Part shown: positions 54,057-63,955 of the stretch, in pieces
Layout: the number at the start of each line of letters is the position of its first letter
Numbering within the stretch: position 1 is the first letter of the stretch
Source of the DNA: Tetradesmus obliquus
Lineage: Eukaryota; Chlorophyta; Chlorophyceae; Sphaeropleales; Scenedesmaceae
DNA: 64,000 nt
Direction: 5' to 3'
Assembly: GCA_030272155.1 (NCBI GenBank)
Contig: CP126197.1
Coordinates: forward strand, 2,046,001 to 2,110,000
Position numbers and translations under genes: made by a program
The notes under the pieces: generated by a model
Told to the model about the DNA's origin: nothing
Database searches by the model: none
What the model saw: the letters and a program-made list of their open reading frames with translations, nothing else

Positions 54057-55467
54057 CACTGTGAGCTGACCCTCCCTGTTTCAGCAACTTTCCATACAAT
54101 GTTCAGCCACTGCCAGCTTATGATTTCAGCAACATTCAGTGCTGAATCCTGTGCAGTTAATGCTGCTGAAAACGCTGAAAGCGCGTAATAGCGACGCTTT
54201 TTAAGTGCTTTTCAGCAATATTCGCTCGCTGGCGCTGAAAAATTCACCGCGAGTAAAAGCGCGCGATAATTCAGCGGCGTGTTTCAGCAGCGAAAGACGC
54301 TGAATAATCGAGTGTCAAGTAATGTTTCATCTCTTTTCAACCGCAGTTGGGCAGCACTGTTGTAGCAGCAGCAGACAGCCTTGCCAAGCTGGTACAGCTT
54401 GCTACTGCATGCATCGTGGTCTGTTGCAGGTCGTACACCAGCAGGCAGCCATCAGAAAACAGTCAGAGCGCTTTCTGAGATGCAGGGCACTACCTGCGGC
54501 AACAAACAGCAGAAGCAGCAGCAGTTGCAGTAGAAGCAGCAGCAGCAGCCTTGCTTATCAGCCAGTTGAAGGCACAACCATCAGCCAGTGGGACATCACA
54601 ATGACTAAAACCTCTTCACAGCTGCATCCTGCAAGTCTTGCTTCTTGTGCATGCCACGCAACATGCCTGGATGGCATGATATGCAGAGGTACCCAAGTGC
54701 ACTGCAACCCGTTGACCAGCTCTGTCACGTCCCTTTCTCCAACGGCCAGCAGCAGAGGCTGGATGTGCCTGCCGTTATGTTTCGCTAGGCCTGCGTTGCC
54801 TGCGCCCAGCACTCGCAGCACTCGCACGCTGCTGACCGACAGTCAAGGCCGGTGGTTGAGAGCAGGTTGGCCTGTGTGCCTGCTAGATGTGTCGTGCACA
54901 TCACAATCAAGTATAAATGACTATCAAATATGTTCAGCGCAAGAAATGCGACCAGCAAGAGACCCGACGCCTGAGAGCAATTGCGTTTGCACTTGCTCTC
55001 AGTGCCGGACGGTCACAGACGACTGAATTCAAGCTCTTGTAAGCCATTATACTGGTATATAGGATCTCCTTATTTGCACGTCATGTGCGTTGCGTGAGCG
55101 CTTGGGGCTTAACATATGCTCCCAGGGATTTGAACCTACCTGTCTCGGTCGATGACTGCAAGGCTCTCCATATTCGCGACCATTCAACTTAATATTCTTA
55201 GAATGCATCATAGTGTTGACACATAGAGCTTGAGGGCGCTCTTGAGAGCTAGCCAGGACTAGAAACACTGAAAAAATTGGGCGGGTGATGAGAAATTCAG
55301 GGATACTCAGCAGTGAGAAATGCTGAAAGTGTGCACCTAAAAATCAACTTGTTTTCACCCGAATTCAGAGGCCAGCTGAAAAATTCACCGCAGTCAGCAA
55401 AATTCAGTGGTGCAGGCGCTGAATTCTGCCTAATGTCTGCTGAAACAGGGGGGGTCAGCTCACAGTG
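54057..55467. mobile_element. Non-autonomous CACTA/EnSpm-like DNA transposon, 1411 bp
   Basis: 29-bp terminal inverted repeats start CACTGTGAGCTGACCC, with one mismatch, and are flanked by the 3-bp duplication CTG (54054-54056 and 55468-55470). CACTG-type ends with a 3-bp duplication fit CACTA/EnSpm. Subterminal regions (54100-54310 and 55265-55440) are packed with GCTGAAA/TTCAGC motifs in both orientations. The inner plus-strand frame 54322-55026 (Ser- and Cys-rich) has no transposase motif; it may be captured host sequence. Confidence 0.85.
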
Positions 55468-55470
55468 CTG

Positions 55471-56420
55471 CGTCTCCCTCCAATTACTGTTGCTAGGAAA
55501 CTGTTAAGCCAAAGGAGGTTGCAGCATCAATCCAGCCGCCTGTTCCTTTCCTATATATCAACGCGAGCCAGCAAACCCTTGTCACAAGTTGTGTTCTTAA
55601 AATGGAAGAGGCACAGGCATTGGCACACATGTGTCACATCACTGATCCAAGATTGTGCCAGGAATTACAATCTACATCACCAAATTTAAACGTCTACTCA
55701 CGTTGACTGCTCGTCAATGGTGTGAAATCACACCGTGTGCTTCACGCACATCACAGACCATGCTAGCGCAGCACAACAACTATGTTTGCATGCAACCACT
55801 TGGGATCCTGCATAGCCGCATGGCGTCACAAAACATCTGGTGGCGGCGCCAGGCCACTTGAGTTGGAAATGCAGGGCATTTAAAACAATCTGCTTCTGCC
55901 ACAGCTGTGTGAGGATGTCGCAGGAATGGCAAGGGTTGCGCCTCGCACATGCACTGCAGCGCATTTAAAGCCGCCCAAAGCATGTGTGAATATTCTGCGC
56001 TTGATGCATTGCCATGATCATTTTGCCTATCTGCAGCTGACACACCGTCCTCAGATAGTGCTCACATGATAATGCAATCCTATAAGTCGCTTGCAATTGT
56101 ACTTCTCATGATACTCACGCTCCATGGAAATGGAGCTTTGAAGAAGCTGTACAGCTCCCACATGTGGGGATCAACCCGCAGCTATGCAATGCTGCACACA
56201 GCATGCCCAACAATGCACAAACATCGTTCAAATGTATAGCTAGCCAACCTGCTTTGACAGCTAGGTTGGCAGCCAGCGTGCTGGACAGATCTCCAGATAT
56301 TCAGGAATCAGCAACATGCATGCTAGGACAATTCGTGCTTGAAACTACGATTGGTCTCCTGTACAGCAGTCCTGTCACTGTGCACCTTTCTATTTGCTTA
56401 ATATTAGGGTAAACGGCGCA
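55471..56420. other. Spacer between the CACTA-like element and the Rep unit
   Basis: No gene or strong repeat is recognised in this stretch on either strand. Confidence 0.5.
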
Positions 56421-56859
56421 CCACTAAAAATAATAGCTTTAGCAGGCACCGCCTCCCCGCGCCTGCAAAGCGCCTCAAAGTGCTACGTTATCAACACAAA
56501 TTTATTGTGCAGCCCCAGAATCGGCCTGCTCGCTGCAAGTTGCCTGTGGCAGCCCTGTCACCAGCTGCTGCCACTGCAGTGCTAAAAATAGTTTTGAAGT
56601 CGGCGCTGTGAGCTCGTCTGCCCTCGAAAATGAGGCAGAAGACACCAAAACATTCTAAAATGACGCCAGCAGCACCCCGTTCTCGAATGGATGGCTGTCA
56701 CATGCCGGACCGGAGTCCTGGTGACATCGTTATATGGAATGGTGTGGGCAACGCAGGCTACGTTCTTCATTCGAGACTGTGCATTAGAGGTGAGACTATT
56801 TGTGCGCTGCAGCGTATTAGAAGGCCCCCGTACCCCGCAGCAACCGCAGCAACTCCACC

Positions 56860-57409
56860 ATGTTTGTCAACGCGAATTGGCAGCCCGGCGTGATATATAG
56901 ATATAATTGCTTCTTCTGTGAGAGAGTGTGTCAGCTGGCAGTCAGCCCACAGGCTCAGCAGGCATACGATGAGGGGGGCAGCTGCGACAACTGCATGCGC
57001 AAGCGCGCCCAGCCCACGTTCATCAAGCAGAATGCAGCCAAGGCACGAGGCATGCTGTTCCGCACGTGTGTGCAGTGCAACAGGGACGTGGGAGTCGCGT
57101 TTCCTACTGATGGTGCGCCAACAACTTTCCGTTTCTGCACTCAGGGGCAGCTGTGCTTGCTGTCGCCCATCGCTAACATCACATATGCAATGTTCTGCTG
57201 TTTTGTTGCTATTTGCAGGCGACCTCCGCCCGCTGGCTGTCTTCACCCCTGGGGACCACCTGTGCTTCCAGTGCAGCATCACCATCCCCGCAGAGGTCAA
57301 GAGCGAGCCACAGCAGCCCGCAGCAGCAGCAGCAGGCGAGGACGACGACGTCATCTTCGTCAGCGAGAAGCCAGGCCGGCCCTTCGACTACAGCAGCATC
57401 TACGTCTAG
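56860..57409 (+). CDS. Cys-rich putative zinc-binding protein, two or more exons
   Basis: The exon from 56860 reads MFVNANWQPGVIYRYNCFFC then CERV, GGSCDNCMRKR and FRTCVQCNRDVG, giving repeated CxxC pairs that could bind two zincs. A second exon (from ~57221) reads PLAVFTPGDHLCFQCS and ends DDDVIFVSEKPG..SSIYV with a TAG stop at 57407. The acidic DDDVIFV resembles a SUMO-interacting motif. Upstream exons from about 56680 are possible. The family is not recognised. It lies inside the inverted repeats that also bound the Rep gene, so it may be an accessory gene of that element. Confidence 0.5.
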
Positions 57410-57421
57410 CAGGAGCCAGGC

Positions 57422-58641
57422 GTGACGCCTGCAGTGCCCAGTGGGGCAGGCGTGTTCCCTGCAGCACCCTCCTCCTCCTCAGCAGCAGCAGCAGCAGCTG
57501 CAGCCGCAGGAGGCGGACTGCAGTTTGTGACAAAGGCCAGGGAGATTGCACAGCGCGCAGCGCAGGTATGCTGGTTCACAGGCAGCTGTCTGGTAGTGTT
57601 GGCTGGCGTCATGGCAGCATGCATGCTGGGCAGAGAGAGTGCTGCAACACGTTGCTGCCTGGTTGCTGCAGGCTGCCGCTCGCAGCAAAAGTGCAATACA
57701 ATCAGCAGGAAGCAGTCCTCAGCAAACTGTTGCACAATTGCATTGTATGGGCCATGTCAGGAATGCCGAGCAGTGTGCTGCACTGCTTGCACCGCATGGT
57801 GCTGCACTTCACCATAACCAGCCTGTTTCACTGCACTGCTTGCAGGCCTCCGCCGTCAAGCGGCCGCTGGCCCCAGGGCAGCTGGGTGGCAGCCTTGGCT
57901 CGCTGCAGTCCGAGGTGAGCAGCCGTGTTGCTTGCCAGTTGCATGGAATGCAACAGCAACATGCCACAGCATATGCACAGTCCGAGCATGCGGCAGTGTC
58001 TTCACAACTCCACCCAGACACAGCCTGTACAACAACCAGGTGCTGCTTTGCCGACAGCCATGCATGTGCCTTGCTTGCCGCTCACTGCAGCCTGACTGTG
58101 TCGTCCCTGCGCTGCTGCCACTGCTGCTGCTGCTGCTGCTGCAGGGCTCCCCGCTCAAGCGCCTGCAGAGCGACAGCGACGGCCTCAGCCCCGGCTCCAT
58201 CGTGGTGGACAAGGTGAAGCAGCTGCTGCTCAACCCCAAGGAGCTGTTCCCTTCAGACGGCAAGCTGCAGGCGGCTGTGCAGGCAGCGGCTGCAGCGGGA
58301 TCCACGGCAACACCCGCCAATGGCCAGGTGCGCTGCGCATGCGGCAATTACATGTGCATTGCAGCGTTGTGTGTGGCTGAGACATGCAGATGTAGTGCTA
58401 CAACCACAATGTCTGCAGCCCGAGTGCCGCATTGTACCCAGCAAACCTGCAGCCTGCACCCTGCCCAGCACCACAATGTGTACAGCCTGCAGTGCCACCC
58501 AACATCCTTCCGGCTCCTAACCATCAACGCGCATGTCTTGCTGCTTGCAGGCACCACCACTGTACCCGTCCATGGACGGCCTCAGCAACAATGACCCTCG
58601 CCGTCACAGCCCTGACGATCCTACTGATCCTGAAGAGTAGG
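57422..58641 (+). CDS. Low-complexity multi-exon segment upstream of the Rep gene
   Basis: Phase-plausible exons have consensus splice signals: 57413-57567 (AVPSGAGVFPAAPSSS..AREIAQRAAQ), ~57847-57913 (ASAVKRPLAPGQLGGS), ~58144-58327 (GSPLKRLQSDSDGLSPGS, VKQLLLNPKELFP) and ~58551-58641 (PPLYPSMDGLSNNDPRRH, ending DPTDPEE then TAG). The content suggests a disordered nuclear protein with SP and KR motifs. The last exon overlaps the start of the Rep frame in another frame. It may be part of the preceding gene or the Rep transcription unit; the present sequence does not decide. Confidence 0.4.
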
Positions 58642-60222
58642 CCGTGCCTGGCCCAGTCCGACCTCGAAGATGACGATGCTGCAGCAGTCGTCCAGCGCTA
58701 CAACTTCCGGCAGCGCGGCACCCGTGTCGTACACGACGAGGATCTGGCCTCCGAGTATGCGGATTCAGACTTCGACGACGTGCGCGCGGCAGCGGCAGCT
58801 GAAGCCGCTGCAGCTTCAGCATCAGAGAGCGAAGCCGCCAGGCCCGTGACCAACCGGCGCGGCGTCGGCCAGCGTGGGCCAGACCATGGCACCCGCAGGC
58901 GGCGTGGCCAGCCACCTCAGGAGGCGGACGAGGACCAAGGCACTGCTGGTACAGGCAGGGGCCGCGGCAGGGGCAGGGGCAGGGGCAGGGGGCGCGGCCG
59001 TGGGCGTGGCCGTGGGGCGGCTGCCGCAGCAGGTGCAGCTGAAGACAGTGACGGCGGCGGCGCTGGGGCAGCAGTGCCGCCGCCACCAGTTGAAGATGAG
59101 GAGATGACCAGCTGGTCTTGCACAATTGGTGCAGGGGGCAGCGACGTGCCGACATGGTGGCTGCGGCGCACTGAAGCATACATGCAGCATTACAACCTGC
59201 GTGGTGCCGCTTCCCTGGAGCGTGGTGGCAGGAAGCAAGTGCTGCACGTCCAGATGGTGGTGGATGCACCCTTCCCAGCCACCAAAGCCGGCGAGGCACG
59301 CTTCAAGGAGCACTACAAGACCTTTATGCCAATTAAGAAGGAGGACGGTAGCAAGCTCACCTGCAAGCCCCTGGCTGAGGGCCAGACCTTTGGTCACATG
59401 CTGGGGTATGTGCAGAAGGACTCTGGCCTGCCGCACTACCAGCTGGTGTCCCACAATGTTACAGCAGCAGAGCTGGAGGAGGGCAGGGTAGCATATAGTG
59501 AGGTCAGCGGCGACTACAAGATTGGTTGCATCCCCATCGGCAAGTCCGGCCTGGCTGACAGGGTGTGGTCTTTTTGGAACGCACACTTCAAGCCATTTTG
59601 GGCTCCCGTTGATGTCATCTTGCTGCACATGATTCGCAGCCGCAAGTACTTTCCTTGCGGCACGTGGACCACCAGCTCGCAGGGCAAGCCCGTTGACCAG
59701 CACATGCACAGAGCTTGGCACATGATGGTCACGCGCCCGCATGATGTGCAGCTTGAGCACATAGGCATTTTGTTCTGGGGCACACACTTGTCACAGCCTG
59801 GCGGCAAGTTCCGCTACTTCATCACCGCAGCGCCGGATGGCGCTGACTCATTGCTGACTAAGGGGCAGCTGGCATCCGAGCAGCTGTTTTTCAGGCATGC
59901 ATACGAGATTGAAACAACACTAATGGTCTGCGCAGACGTGCGCAAGTGCCTGCAAGTGCTGCGCATTGCATACTCAGACTCTGCCACTGTTGACCGCGTG
60001 TTCGTTGACTGCTTTGATGTGGCGTACGAGCGGGCAACAGGCAGTGCACCTGAGCAGACGGCCCCGGCAGCAGCAGGCAGCGGGGCCGCGCCGCAGCAGC
60101 AGCAGCAGCAGCAGCAGAACACAACAGCATGGGCATGCGGCTGGGTGTGGCCGCAGGAGCAGCAGCAGCAGGCTGGCAGCCGTGTGGACGTCACCACACA
60201 GGACTACATCCCGCTGGTGTAG
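58591..60222 (+). CDS. Rep/HUH endonuclease, Replitron- or CRESS-like transposase
   Basis: 543 residues from ATG 58591. An acidic then Arg/Gly-rich (RGRGRG) N-terminal tail leads to a Rep-like core: SWSCTIG (motif I), LHVQMVV (motif II, a His-x-Gln HUQ variant as in several CRESS virus Reps) and GHMLGYVQKDSG (motif III, single catalytic Tyr with Lys). A conserved-looking C-terminal region follows (VWSFWNAHFKPFWAPVDVIL, HRAWHMMVTRPHDVQLEHIG). No helicase is attached, unlike Helitron RepHel or virus Reps with SF3. A one-tyrosine Rep without helicase matches the Replitron description in green algae. These enzymes nick and join single DNA strands. A poly-Gln run precedes the C-terminal tail. The open frame extends upstream of the ATG, and an acceptor-like CCCAG at 58658 could give another start. 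Confidence 0.65.
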   Translation: MTLAVTALTILLILKSRPCLAQSDLEDDDAAAVVQRYNFRQRGTRVVHDEDLASEYADSDFDDVRAAAAAEAAAASASESEAARPVTNRRGVGQRGPDHGTRRRRGQPPQEADEDQGTAGTGRGRGRGRGRGRGRGRGRGRGAAAAAGAAEDSDGGGAGAAVPPPPVEDEEMTSWSCTIGAGGSDVPTWWLRRTEAYMQHYNLRGAASLERGGRKQVLHVQMVVDAPFPATKAGEARFKEHYKTFMPIKKEDGSKLTCKPLAEGQTFGHMLGYVQKDSGLPHYQLVSHNVTAAELEEGRVAYSEVSGDYKIGCIPIGKSGLADRVWSFWNAHFKPFWAPVDVILLHMIRSRKYFPCGTWTTSSQGKPVDQHMHRAWHMMVTRPHDVQLEHIGILFWGTHLSQPGGKFRYFITAAPDGADSLLTKGQLASEQLFFRHAYEIETTLMVCADVRKCLQVLRIAYSDSATVDRVFVDCFDVAYERATGSAPEQTAPAAAGSGAAPQQQQQQQQNTTAWACGWVWPQEQQQQAGSRVDVTTQDYIPLV

Positions 60223-60289
60223 TGTGCGGGCCGTTCTGTATGGCAGCAGCACACTTAACCGTGGGGGCTGCTGCCGGGAGGGGGCTGTG

Positions 60290-60552
60290 GCAGTCGCCAC
60301 TACTGCCAAACATTACTGTTTGAGTCGGTTGTACGCTATTGTGTTGCGATGGCTGCTAACATAGTGCATTCTGAGGCGTGTTGGTTGGGGTCAGCAGAAA
60401 ACGGCGTTTGTCACTGTGGTGCGGGGAGGGGGCTAGCACACTTGTCACCGCTGCCAAACATCACTGTTTGTGTCAGTTGTACATTATTATGTTGCGATGG
60501 GTGCTGAAATAGTGCATCCTGGGGGGTTCCGGGGGAGGTCAGCCAAAAATGA
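60290..60552. repeat. Two-copy ~149-bp tandem duplication downstream of the Rep gene
   Basis: The segment with GCCAAACATTACTGTTTGAG and GTTGCGATGGCTGCTAACAT at 60294-60404 recurs diverged at 60443-60550. It lies between the Rep stop and the right inverted repeat, where a transposon origin or terminator could sit. Confidence 0.7.
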
Positions 60553-60690
60553 CAAGTGTCATTAGTCAGGCAGCGGGCGGCCGTGTACCCCTGCAAAATA
60601 TTGCAATAGTATTTATAAAATATATATATTAATTATATGCGATTGGTAAGGCCGAATTGGTAACTTCCACTAAAGCTATTATTTTTAGTG

Positions 60691-61159
60691 GAGCTTCACA
60701 TTAGGCAAAAATACTTTATGCAGACCCGTCATGCGGATGTGCTTTGAGGCTGCCTTGCAGATAACGTCAGGCGCCAGTTCATGCAGCAAACCGATCATTT
60801 GTGCATGCCGCCATTGACAACAGCATATCACTGAGAGATCCACAGGTTCGCTGGGCACAGCAGCAACGCCATGCATCATGTGGCTACACTCTGTTTCAAC
60901 CCTGCCCAAAAGGCCTGTCCATGCATGCACGGATACTTGAAAAGATCATGAACACAACAGATCATCCAAGATGACATGCACCAGTGGCACCTGATGCGGA
61001 AACTCTCCTTTCATTGTCTCATTGCTGGTGCCGTTGGCGCTTGTTTGTTTGGAGCATAATAAAAAAGTGCCAAACAATAAAAAAAGCCTCTTCCCTTTTC
61101 TAGTCCATACAATTTTTCCAATGTGACGGGGGTGTGTACTCTAGAAAAACTTCTAAATA
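60691..61159. other. Spacer between the Rep unit and the Hint gene
   Basis: No gene is recognised. AT-rich stretches near 60590-60630 and 61058-61085 are compatible with gene ends. It contains the expected 3' UTR of the minus-strand Hint gene. Confidence 0.5.
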
Positions 61160-61654
61160 TCACATGATGCTGCCAGCCGGCAGCAGTGCCTGGGTTAGCT
61201 CTGAGGCCACTGCATGCTTCACTGCTGAGTGTGCGCGGAAGGCCGCTTTCATGCCAGCCGCCAAGGCATTGATGGCACCACTCTCATGCAGCCAGCGTGC
61301 TGCCCTGTCACCCACAACGCTGTACACCAGCTCGGCAACCTGGGCAACCTGCGGCAGCAAGTTCGGCAGCAGAGGAGCTGCTCAGAAACTGGAAACCACC
61401 TGACAAACAAGGCCGGTAACAGCTTCATGATCACAGCACGCTGCATGTCCTCATACAGCGATGTCCTCATACAGCACGCTGCATGTCCTCATACAGCGAT
61501 GTCCTCATACAGCACGCTGCATGTCCTCATACAGCGATGTCCTCATACAGCACGCTGCATGTCCTCATACAGCGATGTCCTCATACAGCACGCTGCATGT
61601 CCTCATACAGCGATGTCCTCATACAGCACGCGGCATGTCCTCATACAGCGATGT

Positions 61655-61703
<49 letters not shown>

Positions 61704-63075
61704 GCAAATGATACATGAGGACCTCACCTTGCGCATTGCCTCATCGGAGCCGAAGCTGCTGCTGTAGCTGCTGGGGGCAACTCCATCCACCACAGCATGG
61801 CCCTCCAGCGTCCACACCACAAACGCGCCAGCTTCGGCACGAATTTTGACATCGGTCACCTCACTCTGCACAAGGCTGCCTGTCTCACTGTCCACCACCC
61901 ACAGCACATGGCCTGGCTGGATGGCTTTGCCTTCCACTGCAATGCGCTGGCTCCAGGTTGAGGATGGGGAGGGTGCTGTGTAGGCGTAGTGGGATGAGGA
62001 GAGCTGCAGGCGGTGGCCACTGGCTGTGGTGAGAGTGAAGTAGCGCACATGACCTATGGGCAGCAAACGACGGCAGGCAGGCGCAGAGCATGGTGGAATT
62101 AGCAAAACAGGAAGCAGGCGAGCTTGGTAATTGTAGAAAAATGCCTTTTGTTCGGTAACGCCTGGCAACAGCACCCCCAGCCTTCAGCTCGTGTGTGTTT
62201 GTTGAGCATGTAAGGCTGCTTGGCCAGCTCCAAATACAGCACACACACCCGCAACACTGCCAAAAACAGCAGCAGCAGCAACATGGCGCAGGGCATGGCT
62301 GCACAACAATCATCACCCGGCCTGGCATACATCTGGGATTTCAGCCTCTGCACACACACATGTATACAGCATCTGGGGTGGTTGCAGGCAACTTCTTCCA
62401 CTGGCAAGTTTTCAAGCTACACGTTTTACTGCCTGAAGTAACGTGTATGCCAGCTGTAACCTGTGTGTGATGTGACTAGCAAGCTGGGCACATCAAAAGC
62501 ATGCGAGCCTGCTGCAGCAAATGCTCTTCTGAGCCTGATCGCCTACTTGACAGCGCGCACCTGTGTGCTGGTAGTGGGGCCTGTCGAATGAAACAGAACG
62601 GACGGTGTGCATGTTATGCCGTCGCAATGCGCACCTGTGTGCTGATAGTGGGGCATGGCGAAGACCTTGCTGAGGCCCAGAGAGCCGTCATCACGCACCA
62701 CCTGCGGCAGCAGGCGATACAGCATTTGAATTCTGTTATTTACCGCGTCGAGCTGCATTTGCTAGGCACTTTGATGCATCGAAAGCATAGCAAGTTGCAT
62801 GCACTCTGCAGGCAACATGTATGTTGTTGGGATGTGTCGCAAGGGATGCTCACTCAGCAACCGAATGTCCTCATCAACCGCGTCTGTTGCCACCAACGCT
62901 CCTGAAACCACGCTGCTGACGCCTATTCCCCGAACCGCAGTTGTCGCAGCAGCATGCAAGTGTGCAACAAGCCCTCACCTGTATGGTGTCACCCACGCGC
63001 ACAGCAGCCACCTCAACCTGCTCTAGGGCAGCTCCGCTGCTGGGCTGCCTCCACACACGCGCATGGCCAGGGAAG
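61160..63075 (-). CDS. Hedgehog/intein (Hint) domain protein, C-terminal exons
   Basis: The autoprocessing fold is seen over several exons. 62979-63075 encodes FPGHARVWRQP then VEVAAVRVGDTIQ; the phase lets the upstream exon supply the Cys of CFPG. 62635-62701 encodes VVRDDGSLGLSKVFAMPHYQ. 61728-62053 encodes HVRYFTLTTASGHRLQLSSS, GKAIQPGHVLWVV and GHAVVDGVAPSSYSSS. The final exon, 61160-~61377, is a helical tail (LLPQVAQVAELVYSV..GMKAAFRAHSAVKHAVASEL). Hint modules use an N-terminal Cys for an N-to-S acyl shift and cut the protein in front of them. Green algae have Hint genes without Hedgehog signalling. The N-terminal partner domain is not found in the remaining 0.9 kb. The (CTG)n run directly before the 63075 acceptor is the tract seen as (CAG)n at 63081-63150. 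Confidence 0.75.
61443..61654. repeat. 38-bp minisatellite, about 5.6 copies
   Basis: The unit is GCATGTCCTCATACAGCGAT then GTCCTCATACAGCACGCT, itself two related halves. It lies in the last intron of the Hint gene, directly beside a (CTG)n run. All plus frames stay open across it because 38 is not a multiple of three. Confidence 0.92.
61656..61702 (+). repeat. (CTG)15 tract in the last Hint intron
   Basis: It adjoins the 38-bp minisatellite. On the gene strand it is (CAG)n and sits near the 5' end of the intron, so it is not a 3' splice-site tract. Confidence 0.85.
62560..62600 (-). repeat. Echo of a Hint exon end and donor
   Basis: In gene sense, the GGCCCCACTACCAGCACACA segment followed by GGTGCGCG near 62565-62587 copies the end of the exon at 62635 (ATGCCCCACTATCAGCACAC plus AGGTGCGC). 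It lies about 70 bp into the following intron. Confidence 0.75.
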
Positions 63076-63079
63076 CTGT

Positions 63080-63080
<1 letters not shown>

Positions 63081-63150
<70 letters not shown>
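63081..63150 (-). repeat. (CTG)23 tract (gene sense) before a Hint 3' splice site
   Basis: On the minus strand the run ends five bases before the CACAG acceptor of the Hint exon at 63075, in the same position as the FAM91 tracts. Confidence 0.85.
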
Positions 63151-63151
<1 letters not shown>

Positions 63152-63394
63152 GCAGCGGCAGCGGCAAAACAAGATGCGCAGATCTGAGCATGGTTTGCTG
63201 CCGCAATGTCGTGACATTATTGCTGGCGTTCAGTCGGGCCAGGCAGGCGAGTGCTGCAGACTGGCACGCAACTTATGCATGTGCTGTAATGCTGCAGTTC
63301 ACACCTACAGGACCGCGCCTCAGATCTGGGCGCTGTCTGGCGTATTTCTTTCATCGTCATTACACAGGCAGGCCTGTACCCAGCAGCTCACCAG

Positions 63395-63609
63395 TTGCCT
63401 GTGATTGATGCGTTATTGCACTGCGTGCTGCCAGGCCTGACTGGCAGCGACTCGAAAGTTGTGCACGCCGTGCACTGTGCAGTGCCGTTGCCGGATGATG
63501 TGAAGTTCTCAGGGCATGGCGCACATGTGAGGTTGCCGGTTGGGCGCCCAAGGAAGTCTGTTTCATTTGCAACGCCCCAGCCAGGGATGTCCGCACACCT
63601 GCAGAGGGG

Positions 63610-63681
<72 letters not shown>

Positions 63682-63778
63682 GCAGCAGCAGCAGCGGCGG
63701 CGGCAGCAGCAGCAGCAGCTTGGTTGTGCTTGTGGTGAAGCTGGCCGGTTTCAAGCAACAGGGCCCAGTGTGCAGCTT

Positions 63779-63809
<31 letters not shown>

Positions 63810-63955
63810 GTTCCAGCAGCAGTCCTGCTCATCCTGATGGGGGCTGTGCAAGTACCAGTGGGAATGTCAGCGGCATAACGAGCGCTACATGTTCTGCAAG
63901 CCTGTCGCGCCTTTGCAAACCACCTTCACGCTTCCATAGCTTTGCGCGCGACTAG
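63395..63955 (+). CDS. Uncertain ORF with long poly-Gln, unknown
   Basis: An open frame of 186 residues: PVIDALLHCVLPGLTGSDSK, VHCAVPLPDDVKFSGHGAHV, RPRKSVSFATPQPG, then a run of about 25 Gln and a Ser-rich end. Its non-repeat part looks protein-like, but no family is recognised. The minus frames are poly-Ala and poly-Leu shadows of the CAG run. It could be an exon of a plus-strand gene starting here, or chance. Confidence 0.25.
63612..63680 (+). repeat. (AGC)23 tract
   Basis: 23 AGC/CAG units in the uncertain ORF at 63395; interrupted CAG/CGG runs follow to 63718. Confidence 0.85.

Larger units (their letters stand above)
56421..60690 (+). mobile_element. Candidate Rep-encoding (Replitron-like) unit with inverted repeats, 4.27 kb
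   Basis: The 22-bp string CCACTAAAAATAATAGCTTTAG at 56421-56442 recurs in perfect inverted form at 60669-60690. Between them are a Cys-rich gene, a multi-exon low-complexity segment and a HUH-type Rep gene. No target-site duplication is evident next to the repeats. Published Replitrons are described with short direct repeats, so the inverted repeat may be something else. Treat the boundaries as a proposal. Confidence 0.5.

Noticed and set aside
57404-57425. TAG between two coding-looking segments, suggesting recoded stops
   Set aside because: RPT6 and FAM91 end at conserved positions with TAG, so TAG is an ordinary stop here.
58591-60222. Helitron transposase
   Set aside because: No Pif1-like helicase is fused and only one catalytic Tyr motif is visible.
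63360-63851. Minus-strand poly-Ala ORF
   Set aside because: Shadow of the CAG run; the flanking sequence has no minus-strand coding character.
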